A stretch of 7,591 nucleotides of DNA, taken from Caulobacteraceae bacterium UBA6225 (GTDB lineage Bacteria; Pseudomonadota; Alphaproteobacteria; Caulobacterales; Caulobacteraceae). Below are positions 1 to 6,033 of this stretch, one piece after another. The notes under the pieces are model-generated. The model was not told the DNA's origin, did no database searches, and was given only the letters and a program-made list of their open reading frames with translations. Both the position numbers and the translations under genes were made by a program. Location: NCBI GenBank assembly GCA_002441055.1, contig DJWR01000117.1:1-7591 (forward strand), in the 5' to 3' direction. The first letter of the stretch is position 1. The number at the start of each line of letters is the position of its first letter.

Positions 1-287
1 TCGGCTATTTCGAGGAAGAGGCGGTGATCAGCTACACCCACTATCTGGCCGAGCTGGATGAGGGGCGCTCGCCCAACGTCCCGGCGCCTGAGATCGCCAA
101 GCGCTATTGGGGCCTGCCGGAAACTGCGACCCTGCGCGACGTGGTGCTGGTGGTCCGCGCTGACGAAGCCCACCATCGCGACGTCAACCACAGCTTCGCC
201 AACGAGATCGCCGGCCTGCCGACGGGTGATATCGCCCCGTGTCCCCCGCACGAGGAGCTGAAGCCGGCCTGGAAGTCGGCCGCCTGA
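1..287 (+). CDS. aox: alternative oxidase, C-terminal part (5' end outside window)
   Basis: This is the C-terminal end of a di-iron alternative oxidase, a quinol oxidase that passes electrons from ubiquinol straight to oxygen, bypassing the proton-pumping cytochrome oxidases and resisting cyanide. The reading frame is open from base 3 with no start, so the gene begins upstream. Two of the family's iron-binding motifs are visible: GYFEEEA at the very start (the family's LEEEA box, third Glu ligand) and RADEAHHRDVNH near codons 50-60 of the fragment, which supplies the last Glu and the His ligand (ExxH). The segment NVPAPEIAKRYWGLP between them is also typical. The protein ends about 25 residues after the last motif, as expected for the family. 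The missing N-terminal part should hold the first two iron motifs and the membrane-binding helices. A hairpin terminator follows at 315-347. In bacteria the gene is accessory and patchily distributed. The family call is secure; regulation lies outside the window. Confidence 0.93.
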   Translation, partial: GYFEEEAVISYTHYLAELDEGRSPNVPAPEIAKRYWGLPETATLRDVVLVVRADEAHHRDVNHSFANEIAGLPTGDIAPCPPHEELKPAWKSAA

Positions 288-314
288 CCTCAGCGTCACG
301 GGGATCCTGGTCGC

Positions 315-347
315 AAAAAAGGGCGGGACCGGTTGGTCTCGCCCTTT
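315..347. terminator. rho-independent terminator between convergent genes
   Basis: Arms 318-330 and 335-347 form a 13-bp stem with a single G-U wobble and a 4-base GGTT loop. On the minus strand the stem is followed by six T (A315-A320 on the plus strand), the classic intrinsic terminator shape for the DUF3617 gene that ends at 374. On the plus strand it lies 30 bases after the oxidase stop and is followed only by TTTCGCTT-like sequence, counting the T bases of the stem, so it may work in both directions but is best shaped for the minus strand. Confidence 0.88.
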
Positions 348-373
348 CGCTTGTAGGCTTCAAAATTGGGAAA

Positions 374-808
374 TCAGTCGGCGGCGTCCTTGGGGGGGCA
401 CACGTCGCTGATCCGCCGGGCCTCAGTGCTGGCGCGCCCCGAGATCGGGATGCCGGCGAAGGTCGTGGCGATATTGGCGGTCAGGTTGAAGCTGGTGGCG
501 GTGAAGGCGCCTTCCCCGGACACGTCCACCTGACGGCCCTTCTTGCTGACGCAGGTGCCCTTCAGCAGGATCTTGCCTCCGGCGAACGACTTTGTCGGAT
601 AGGTGCAGGTATAGTGCCGGTTGCTCGGCCCCATCATGAACTTCTCGACGTCAGCCTTTGTCAGGCAACGCTTTTCCACATCAGTCGTGCGGATGGGCGA
701 GAGCATCCTGTTGGTGCTCTCCCAATAGCCGGGCAAAATGGTCTCGGCGGCCGCGGCCGGGCCAGCCAGGGCCGCGAGGGCCAGTGCGAGGGGCGCAAGG
801 CGTGTCAT
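374..808 (-). CDS. small secreted DUF3617-type protein
   Basis: This predicts a 144-residue exported protein of unknown function that resembles the DUF3617 family. Residues 1-21 are a clear signal peptide: a short Arg-containing start, an Ala/Leu core and a PAAAA-E cleavage region, so the mature protein is probably periplasmic. The mature part opens with LPGYWEST, like the 'PGxWE' opening of DUF3617 proteins, and contains four cysteines (48, 68, 86, 137) that could form two disulfides after export. There are no membrane segments after the signal and no catalytic motif I can name. The start is chosen at 808 because an AGGA at 816-819 sits 7 bases before it. An ATG two codons upstream (814) lies only one base from that site, so it is a poor start by spacing, though it remains possible. 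The gene is transcribed alone, convergent with the oxidase and divergent from gyrA. The family match is from memory of the sequence style; the function is unknown. Confidence 0.82.
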   Translation of the reverse strand: MTRLAPLALALAALAGPAAAAETILPGYWESTNRMLSPIRTTDVEKRCLTKADVEKFMMGPSNRHYTCTYPTKSFAGGKILLKGTCVSKKGRQVDVSGEGAFTATSFNLTANIATTFAGIPISGRASTEARRISDVCPPKDAAD

Positions 809-815
809 CGTCATG

Positions 816-819
816 TCCT
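816..819 (-). promoter_or_regulatory. ribosome binding site that decides the DUF3617 start
   Basis: AGGA on the minus strand. It is 7 bases from the ATG at 808 and 1 base from the ATG at 814, so spacing favours the 808 start. Confidence 0.6.
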
Positions 820-823
820 GAAT

Positions 824-852
824 AATCTAGGAAGGCGGTCTAACGCCTTCAA
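824..852 (-). promoter_or_regulatory. candidate housekeeping promoter of the DUF3617 gene
   Basis: On the minus strand TTGAAGG (846-852) is followed after 14 bases by CCTAGATT (824-831). This matches 6 of 7 and 6 of 8 positions of the Caulobacter housekeeping sigma consensus as I recall it (TTGaCgS, 10-14 bases, GCtANAWC). Transcription would begin near 816-818, giving a very short leader in front of the ATG at 814 or 808. The match is seen in the sequence; activity is inferred. Confidence 0.5.
831..850. repeat. perfect 7+7 inverted repeat inside the promoter spacer
   Basis: GAAGGCG (831-837), six bases, then CGCCTTC (844-850). It occupies the spacer and touches both the -10 and -35 elements of the candidate DUF3617 promoter, which is a typical place for a repressor site. 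It could instead be a chance palindrome in GC-rich DNA. It is not a terminator, as no T run follows and no gene ends nearby. Confidence 0.45.
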
Positions 853-917
853 CCTGAACCAATCCTGCACGCCAAGCCGTCCGACGCCCGGCGCCCCGCG
901 CCGGCGGGGCCGCAAAG

Positions 918-946
918 TTGGCGCATCGGCCTGAGAATGCTAACAA
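918..946 (+). promoter_or_regulatory. candidate gyrA promoter
   Basis: TTGGCGC (918-924) is followed after 14 bases by GCTAACAA (939-946), a partial fit to the alphaproteobacterial housekeeping consensus; a TG just before the TAACAA also resembles an extended -10. Transcription would start near 953, giving a leader of about 40 bases before the gyrA start. The rest of 853-990 shows no open frame or further structure I can support. Confidence 0.4.
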
Positions 947-990
947 GCCCATTCCGAGTTTTTGTCCGATTCTGACGGCTTTTCCCTGCT

Positions 991-3783
991 TTGACAGACG
1001 ATCTCCATAACCCACCGGAAGATGGCCGGCGCGGGGGCATCGCCCCTATCGCCATTGAGGACGAGCTGAAGCGCTCGTATCTCGACTACGCCATGAGCGT
1101 CATCGTCAGCCGGGCGCTGCCCGACGCCCGCGACGGCCTCAAACCGGTCCACCGCCGCATCCTCTTCTCCATGAGCGAGCAGGGCCACACCCCTGATCGG
1201 TCCTATGTGAAGTCGGCCCGGGTGGTCGGTGACGTCATGGGTAAGTACCACCCGCACGGGGACTCGGCGATCTACATGACCCTGGTGCGGCTGGCTCAGC
1301 CCTTTTCCATGGGTCTGTTGCTGATCGATGGTCAGGGCAATTTCGGCTCAGTGGATAATGATCCGCCGGCCGCCATGCGTTACACCGAATGCCGCCTGAC
1401 CAAGGCGTCCATGTCGGTGCTGGCCGACCTCGACAAGAACACCGTCGACTTCAAGCCCAACTATGACGGCTCCGAGCACGAGCCCTCAGTGCTGCCGTCG
1501 CGCATCCCCAACCTGCTGGTCAACGGCGCTGGCGGTATCGCCGTGGGTATGGCGACCAATATTCCGCCGCACAATCTGGGCGAGGTGATCGACGCCTGCC
1601 TGGCCTATGTGGACAATCCTGAGATCGGGCTTGAGGAACTGGCCGACATCGTACCCGGGCCTGACTTCCCCACCGGCGGCGAGATCATGGGCCGGGCCGC
1701 CTCCCGCCAGGCCATGCTCACCGGCCGCGCCTCGGTGGTCACCCGCGGCAAGGCGGCGGTCGAAGAGATCCGCAAGGATCGCGAGGCCATCGTCATCACC
1801 GCCTTGCCCTATCAGGTGAACAAGGCTGGCCTGGTGGAGCGGATCGCCGAGCTGGTTCGCGAGAAGCGCATTGAGGGCGTCGCCGACCTGCGCGATGAGA
1901 GCGACCGTGACGGCATGCGCGTGGTCGTTGAGATTAAGCGCGACGCTTCGGCCGAGGTGCTGCTGAACCAGCTCTACCGGTTCACCCCGCTGCAGTCCTC
2001 CTTCGCCGTGAACATGCTGGCCCTGGACCGGGGGCGTCCGCGGGAGATGAATCTCCGCGACCTCATCGTGGCCTTCATCGAGTTCCGCGAAGAGGTGGTG
2101 GTCCGCCGCACCAAGTTCGAGCTGTCCAAGGCTCGCGACCGGGGCCACGTCCTGGTCGGTCTGGCCATCGCCGTGGCCAATATCGACGAAGTCATCCATA
2201 TCATCCGCTCGTCCAAGGACCCGGCCGAGGCGCGCGAGCGGCTGACCGATCGTTCCTGGCCGGCCGGCGACATGATGCCCCTGGTCGACCTGATCGCCGA
2301 TCCGCGCACAGTTCTGTTGGACGGCAATCAGATCCGCCTGACCGAGGAGCAGTCCCGGGCCATCCTGGCGCTGACCCTGTCGCGCCTGACCGGCCTTGGC
2401 CGCGACGAGATCTTCGGCGAGGCGGGTGAACTGGCGACCGCGATCCAGGGCTACCTCGCGATCCTGGCGTCCCGCGAGCGGGTTATGGGCATCGTCCGCG
2501 ATGAACTGATTGAGGTGAAGACCGCCTTCGCCGTTCCCCGCCGCACCGAGATCCTCGAGGGCGGTGGCGACATGGACGATGAGGATCTCATCGCCCGCGA
2601 AGACATGGTCATCGCGGTGACCCATTCGGGTTATGTGAAGCGCACCCCGCTGGCCACCTACCGGACCCAACATCGCGGCGGCAAGGGCCGCTCGGGCATG
2701 TCCATGAAGGACGAGGACGTGGTCACCCGCGTGTTCTCGGCCAACACCCACACCCCGGTGCTGTTCTTCTCCTCCGGCGGCAAGGTCTACAAGCTGAAGG
2801 TCTGGCGCCTGCCCGTCGGCGCGCCGAACTCTCGCGGCAAGGCCTTCGTCAACCTGCTGCCCATCGAGTCTGGTGAGGCGATCACCTCCATCCTGCCCCT
2901 GCCGGAGGATGAGGCCAGCTGGGATCAGTACGACGTCATGTTCGCCACGCGCTCGGGCAATGTCCGGCGCAACAAGCTGTCGGACTTCGTGCAGATCAAC
3001 CGCAACGGCAAGATCGCCATGAAGCTGGACGAGGGCGACGCCATCATCGGCGTGGCCGTCTGCCAGGCCGACCAGGACGTTTTGCTGACCACCTCCACAG
3101 GGCGCTGCATCCGCTTCTCTGTGGAAGAGGTCCGTGTTTTCGCCAGCCGTGATTCCACCGGCGTGCGGGGTGTGCGCCTGGCCGAGGGTGACAGCGTCAT
3201 CTCCATGGCCATCCTGCGCTCGGTTGACGCGACGCCGGCTGAGCGTGCGGCCTATCTGAAGCATGCCACCGCCACCCGTGCGGCCGAGTCTGGCGAGACC
3301 GAGGAGTTGACCGCCCCGGAGCCCGCCGAGGACGAGGAGACCGAAGGCGGCGACCAGGCCCTGTCCCTGGAGCGGATCGCCGCCCTGGGCGCCGCCGAAG
3401 AGTTCATCCTCACCGTCTCTTCCGAGGGCTTTGGCAAGCGCAGCTCGGCCTACGACTTCCGGCGCACCGGCCGTGGCGGCCAGGGCCTGATCGCTCAGGA
3501 CCTCACCAAGCGCGGCGGCAAGCTCACCGCCTCCTTCCCGGTGGAGGAGGGCGACGAGATCCTGCTGGTCACCGATCAGGGCCAGCTGATCCGCACGCCG
3601 GTGGCTCAGGTCCGTATCGCCGGCCGGAACACCCAGGGGGTCACCATCTTCCGCACCGCCGCCGACGAGCACGTGGTGTCGGTGGAGCGGCTGGCGGAGG
3701 GGTCTGACGGCGCAGTTTCAGACGATGATGTCGCCGACGACGGGGCGGCCGAAGACGGCGCAGGCGCGCCCAGCGAGGATTAG
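991..3783 (+). CDS. gyrA: DNA gyrase subunit A
   Basis: GyrA cuts and rejoins DNA in the A2B2 gyrase, which puts negative supercoils into the chromosome using ATP. This is a complete 930-residue protein, longer than the 875 of Escherichia coli. The N-terminal winged-helix and tower region includes the catalytic Tyr131 in AAMRYTE, equal to E. coli Tyr122 (offset +9). The quinolone region reads HPHGDSAIYMT: Ser92 matches Ser83, but Met96 stands where E. coli has acidic Asp87. The C-terminal beta-pinwheel carries the GyrA box at 560-566 as QHRGGKG, not the usual QRRGGKG. Residues 747-790 are an acidic, low-complexity loop between pinwheel blades, and the tail from about 904 to 930 is rich in Asp/Glu. 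The start is a TTG at 991: an in-frame stop at 973-975 leaves no upstream ATG/GTG, the next Met is in the conserved YAMSV segment, and the text after the TTG (TDD..., then GGIAP) resembles relatives. No clear ribosome site precedes it. coaD follows after 62 bases. Confidence 0.97.
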   Translation: MTDDLHNPPEDGRRGGIAPIAIEDELKRSYLDYAMSVIVSRALPDARDGLKPVHRRILFSMSEQGHTPDRSYVKSARVVGDVMGKYHPHGDSAIYMTLVRLAQPFSMGLLLIDGQGNFGSVDNDPPAAMRYTECRLTKASMSVLADLDKNTVDFKPNYDGSEHEPSVLPSRIPNLLVNGAGGIAVGMATNIPPHNLGEVIDACLAYVDNPEIGLEELADIVPGPDFPTGGEIMGRAASRQAMLTGRASVVTRGKAAVEEIRKDREAIVITALPYQVNKAGLVERIAELVREKRIEGVADLRDESDRDGMRVVVEIKRDASAEVLLNQLYRFTPLQSSFAVNMLALDRGRPREMNLRDLIVAFIEFREEVVVRRTKFELSKARDRGHVLVGLAIAVANIDEVIHIIRSSKDPAEARERLTDRSWPAGDMMPLVDLIADPRTVLLDGNQIRLTEEQSRAILALTLSRLTGLGRDEIFGEAGELATAIQGYLAILASRERVMGIVRDELIEVKTAFAVPRRTEILEGGGDMDDEDLIAREDMVIAVTHSGYVKRTPLATYRTQHRGGKGRSGMSMKDEDVVTRVFSANTHTPVLFFSSGGKVYKLKVWRLPVGAPNSRGKAFVNLLPIESGEAITSILPLPEDEASWDQYDVMFATRSGNVRRNKLSDFVQINRNGKIAMKLDEGDAIIGVAVCQADQDVLLTTSTGRCIRFSVEEVRVFASRDSTGVRGVRLAEGDSVISMAILRSVDATPAERAAYLKHATATRAAESGETEELTAPEPAEDEETEGGDQALSLERIAALGAAEEFILTVSSEGFGKRSSAYDFRRTGRGGQGLIAQDLTKRGGKLTASFPVEEGDEILLVTDQGQLIRTPVAQVRIAGRNTQGVTIFRTAADEHVVSVERLAEGSDGAVSDDDVADDGAAEDGAGAPSED

Positions 3784-3788
3784 GTCTT

Positions 3789-3815
3789 GCTTTCGTCGTG
3801 TCGTGCGGCGAAAGC
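3789..3815 (+). other. hairpin in the gyrA-coaD gap
   Basis: GCTTTCG (3789-3795) pairs perfectly with CGAAAGC (3809-3815), and the stem can extend inward with C-G, G-C and G-U pairs to a small loop. There is no T run after it, so it does not look like a full terminator. It could dampen read-through or mark a processing site between gyrA and coaD. The pairing is seen; the role is inferred. Confidence 0.35.
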
Positions 3816-3845
3816 CGGACGAACGAGAACACGGGGAAACGACCC

Positions 3846-4337
3846 ATGACCCGCATCGGGCTCTATCCGGGCACCTTCGATCCGATCACCAACGGCCACT
3901 CCGACATCATGGGGCGGGCCGTGAAGCTGGTGGACAAGCTGGTCATCGGCGTGGCCATCAACGCCGGCAAGGGGCCGATGTTCTCCCTCGAGGAGCGCGT
4001 CGAGATCATCAAGGCCGAGACCGCCCCCCTGGCCACCCATATTGAGATCGATGTCCAGCCCTATGAGGGCCTGACCCTGCAGTTCGCGCGGCAGATCGGG
4101 GCGACCATGATCATCCGCGGCCTACGGGCCGTGGCCGACTTCGAATACGAATTCCAGATGACGGCCATGAACCAGCAGCTCGATCGCGAGATCGAGACCG
4201 TGTTCCTGATGGCCGATCCCCGCCACCAGGCTATCGCCTCGCGCCTGGTCAAGGAGATCGCCACCCTGGGCGGCGAAGTGGGCAAGTTTGTCAGTCCGCG
4301 GGTCAAGGAGGCCCTGCTGGCCAAGGTCCGCGGCTGA
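3846..4337 (+). CDS. coaD: pantetheine-phosphate adenylyltransferase
   Basis: CoaD transfers AMP from ATP to 4'-phosphopantetheine, making dephospho-CoA, the next-to-last step of coenzyme A synthesis in the cytoplasm. The product is 163 residues, the normal family length, and a single nucleotidyltransferase fold. Visible motifs are GTFDPITNGH (residues 9-18) with the nucleotide-binding TxGH-type His18, Lys42 in the AGKGPMF loop, RGLRAVADFEYE (91-102) at the substrate and ATP site, and ASRLVKEIA (131-139), which stands where E. coli has SSSLVKEVA. The Ser-to-Ala/Arg changes in that phosphate-binding loop may be usual in alphaproteobacteria, but I cannot confirm that here. The start is the ATG at 3846, because the conserved TRIGLYPGTF follows at once and GGGGA (3833-3837) lies 8 bases upstream; the frame extends further upstream to 3798 without homologous sequence. 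The stop overlaps the next start (TGATG), suggesting coupled translation. Confidence 0.96.
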   Translation: MTRIGLYPGTFDPITNGHSDIMGRAVKLVDKLVIGVAINAGKGPMFSLEERVEIIKAETAPLATHIEIDVQPYEGLTLQFARQIGATMIIRGLRAVADFEYEFQMTAMNQQLDREIETVFLMADPRHQAIASRLVKEIATLGGEVGKFVSPRVKEALLAKVRG

Positions 4338-4687
4338 TGGTCGACGGCGAGGCTTTCGCCGACGCCTGGATCGACGCCTGGAACCGACACGATCTGGCGG
4401 ACATCCTGCCCCACTACGGCGAGGACATCGTCTTCATCAGCCCTGCGGCTGTCCGGATCACAGGCGAGGCCTCTGGTCGCGTGGTGGGCAAGGCGGCCCT
4501 CGCCGCCTATTGGGCCGAGGCCCTGCGCCGGGTTCCAGACTTGACCTTCACCCTGCGCAGCGTGCTTACGGGCGTGGACTCTGTCGCCCTGCGCTATCAC
4601 AGCTCGCGTACGAACGCCGAGGTGGTGGAGGTGCTTCGGCTCGGACCCGATGGTCTGGCGGTCGAGGCCGCCGCCTATTACGAGTGA
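4337..4687 (+). CDS. NTF2/SnoaL-like small protein
   Basis: This is a 116-residue protein with the look of the NTF2-like superfamily (SnoaL-type): an opening helix FADAWIDAWNRHDLADILPHY, then EDIVFISPAA, a GKAALAAYWAEAL helix and C-terminal beta strands. These small cone-shaped folds hold a pocket used either for enzymatic work on small molecules or simply for binding, so the fold does not give a reaction. There is no signal peptide or membrane segment, so it is likely cytoplasmic. Its ATG overlaps the coaD stop by one base (TGATG), and the next gene starts 4 bases after its stop, so it is probably made from the same transcript and by translational coupling. It is not part of the usual coaD-cyclophilin order as I know it, so it may be a lineage-specific insertion. 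No specific substrate is suggested by the sequence. Confidence 0.8.
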   Translation: MVDGEAFADAWIDAWNRHDLADILPHYGEDIVFISPAAVRITGEASGRVVGKAALAAYWAEALRRVPDLTFTLRSVLTGVDSVALRYHSSRTNAEVVEVLRLGPDGLAVEAAAYYE

Positions 4688-4691
4688 TCCC

Positions 4692-5546
4692 ATGATCCGC
4701 ATGACCCTGATCGCCGCCCTCGCCCTTGCGACGGCGGCCGCGCCGGCCGCGGCTCAGCGGGGCCCGGTCTCCGAACAGGCCGCCCCCACGGCCGCAGACT
4801 GGCGCACGCCCGACGCCGAGAACATCATGGTGATCGACACCAACAAGGGGCGGATCTTTGTCGAGCTGGAGCCGCGTCTGGCGCCGGTCCATGTGGAGCG
4901 CATCAAGACGCTGACCCGCCAGGGCTTCTATGACGGGCGCAGCTTCTTCCGGGTGATCGACGTCTTCATGGCCCAGACCGGAGATCCCCTGGACACGGGC
5001 GCCGGCGGCTCTGACCTGCCGGACCTGGATGCCGAGTTCACCTTCCGTCGTGGGGCGACGGATCCCTTTGTACCGGTGGCCGACACCGGTGGCAGCCAGA
5101 CAGGCTTTGTGGGCGTCGTGCCGGTCATGACCCAGAGCCCGATGCTGATGGCCATGACCGCCGATCAGAAGATCACCGGCTGGGGCCTGTTCTGCCCCGG
5201 TGTGGCTGGCATGGCCCGGGGCTCTGAGGAGAACTCGGCCAACAGCCAGTTCTTCCTGATGCGTCAGGCCTATCCATCGCTGGAGAAGCGCTACACCGCC
5301 TTTGGGCGGGTGGTGGCGGGCCTTGAGGTGGTTCGCGCCATCAAGACCGGCGAGCCGGTGGCTGCGCCGCAGGACCAGATGACCAAGGTGCGCATGCTCG
5401 CCGATATTCCGGCGTCCGAGCGCCCGACCTTGCGCGTTGTCGATACGGCGGGCCCCTGGTTCGCCGCCCAGGTGGCGCAGCAACGCGCCGAAGACGGGGC
5501 CGATTTCTCAGCCTGTAATCTCAAAATCCCTTCCGAGGTAAAGTGA
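4692..5546 (+). CDS. exported cyclophilin-type peptidyl-prolyl isomerase
   Basis: This is a cyclophilin-fold enzyme expected to speed cis-trans isomerisation of proline bonds in proteins outside the cytoplasm. Residues 1-21 form a signal peptide (Arg near the start, Leu/Ala core, PAAA-Q cleavage site). The cyclophilin domain runs from about 46 to 240. The catalytic Arg is kept (Arg87 in FFRVID), as are MAQTGDP (93-99, with Gln95) and NSANSQFF (181-188). The His usual before the Arg is Phe86, and the drug-binding Trp position is Phe204 (YTAFG), as in E. coli cyclophilins. About 45 extra residues (about 120-165) sit between the core strands compared with the short cyclophilin next door, and a tail of about 40 residues ends with a single late Cys275. 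The start is set at 4692 because it begins the signal peptide, 4 bases after the previous stop; a weak GAG lies 7 bases upstream. The product is 284 residues. The next cyclophilin starts within its stop codon. Confidence 0.92.
   Translation: MIRMTLIAALALATAAAPAAAQRGPVSEQAAPTAADWRTPDAENIMVIDTNKGRIFVELEPRLAPVHVERIKTLTRQGFYDGRSFFRVIDVFMAQTGDPLDTGAGGSDLPDLDAEFTFRRGATDPFVPVADTGGSQTGFVGVVPVMTQSPMLMAMTADQKITGWGLFCPGVAGMARGSEENSANSQFFLMRQAYPSLEKRYTAFGRVVAGLEVVRAIKTGEPVAAPQDQMTKVRMLADIPASERPTLRVVDTAGPWFAAQVAQQRAEDGADFSACNLKIPSEVK
5535..5538 (+). promoter_or_regulatory. ribosome binding site for the second cyclophilin
   Basis: GAGG placed 7 bases before the ATG at 5546, inside the last codons of the upstream cyclophilin. 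It supports the ATG at 5546 over the in-frame GTG at 5543. Confidence 0.7.
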
Positions 5547-6007
5547 TGGATACCGAAAACACCCTGATCATGACGCTGGAGTCCGGTCCGGTGACCATTC
5601 GCCTGCGTCCCGACCTGGCGCCGGGCCATGTGGCCCGCATCAAGGAACTCGCCCGCGAGGGGTTCTATGACGGCGTGGTCTTCCACCGGGTCATTCCGGG
5701 CTTCATGGCCCAGGGTGGCGATCCTACGGGCACCGGCTCGGGCGGCTCGAACAAGCCGAACCTGAAGGCCGAGTTCAACGCCGAGCCGCACGTGCGCGGC
5801 GTCTGCTCCATGGCCCGCACCGCCGTGCCGGACTCCGCCAACAGCCAGTTCTTCATCTGCTTTGACGACGCCCGCTTCCTGGATGGCCAGTACACCGTCT
5901 GGGGTGAAGTCACGGAAGGCATGGATCACATCGACGCCCTGCCCAAGGGCGAGCCGCCGCGCAGCCCCGGCAAGATCGTCTCCATGAAGGTCGCCGCCGA
6001 CGCCTGA
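5546..6007 (+). CDS. ppiB: cytoplasmic cyclophilin-type peptidyl-prolyl isomerase
   Basis: This is a compact 153-residue cyclophilin, the common length for the bacterial cytoplasmic type; no signal peptide is present. All main active-site pieces are visible: FHRVIPGFMAQGGDP (46-60) with His47, catalytic Arg48, Phe53 and Gln56; SMAR (88-91); SANSQFF (97-103); and Trp119 in YTVWGEV, the residue that in eukaryotic cyclophilins contacts cyclosporin. It should isomerise proline bonds of cytoplasmic proteins. The ATG overlaps the stop of the exported cyclophilin (TGATG), so the two are co-translated. The pair looks like an old duplication in which one copy gained a signal peptide and an insertion. 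Tandem cyclophilins at this locus, before queA, are known in other alphaproteobacteria such as Brucella. The symbol follows E. coli usage for the cytoplasmic enzyme. Confidence 0.95.
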   Translation: MDTENTLIMTLESGPVTIRLRPDLAPGHVARIKELAREGFYDGVVFHRVIPGFMAQGGDPTGTGSGGSNKPNLKAEFNAEPHVRGVCSMARTAVPDSANSQFFICFDDARFLDGQYTVWGEVTEGMDHIDALPKGEPPRSPGKIVSMKVAADA

Positions 6008-6013
6008 GGCGTC
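5999..6013. repeat. short palindrome across the ppiB stop codon
   Basis: GACGCC (5999-6004) and GGCGTC (6008-6013) flank the TGA stop. A 6-bp stem with a 3-base loop is possible, but no T run follows on either strand, so this is not a standard terminator. The gap to the convergent gene at 6034 is only 26 bases and holds no better one. Confidence 0.3.
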
Positions 6014-6033
6014 AGCCGTCTCCCGGTCGGCGC

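Noticed and set aside
239..934. A 231-codon plus-strand frame across the oxidase end, terminator and DUF3617 gene
   Set aside because: It runs through a strong terminator and is antisense to a gene with a clear signal peptide; the product is low-complexity with no domain.
991..996. TTGACA looks like a perfect -35 promoter element
   Set aside because: It is the gyrA start codon and second codon, and no -10 element follows at a usable distance.
1486..3672. A 728-codon open frame on the minus strand opposite gyrA
   Set aside because: It lies entirely antisense to the well-conserved gyrA. Its product is Gly/Ala/Asp/His-rich with no recognisable domain, as expected from high third-position GC leaving the opposite frame without stops.
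4566..5483. A 305-codon minus-strand frame opposite the exported cyclophilin
   Set aside because: Antisense shadow of a gene with clear cyclophilin motifs; the product is rich in Arg, Gly and His with no family resemblance.
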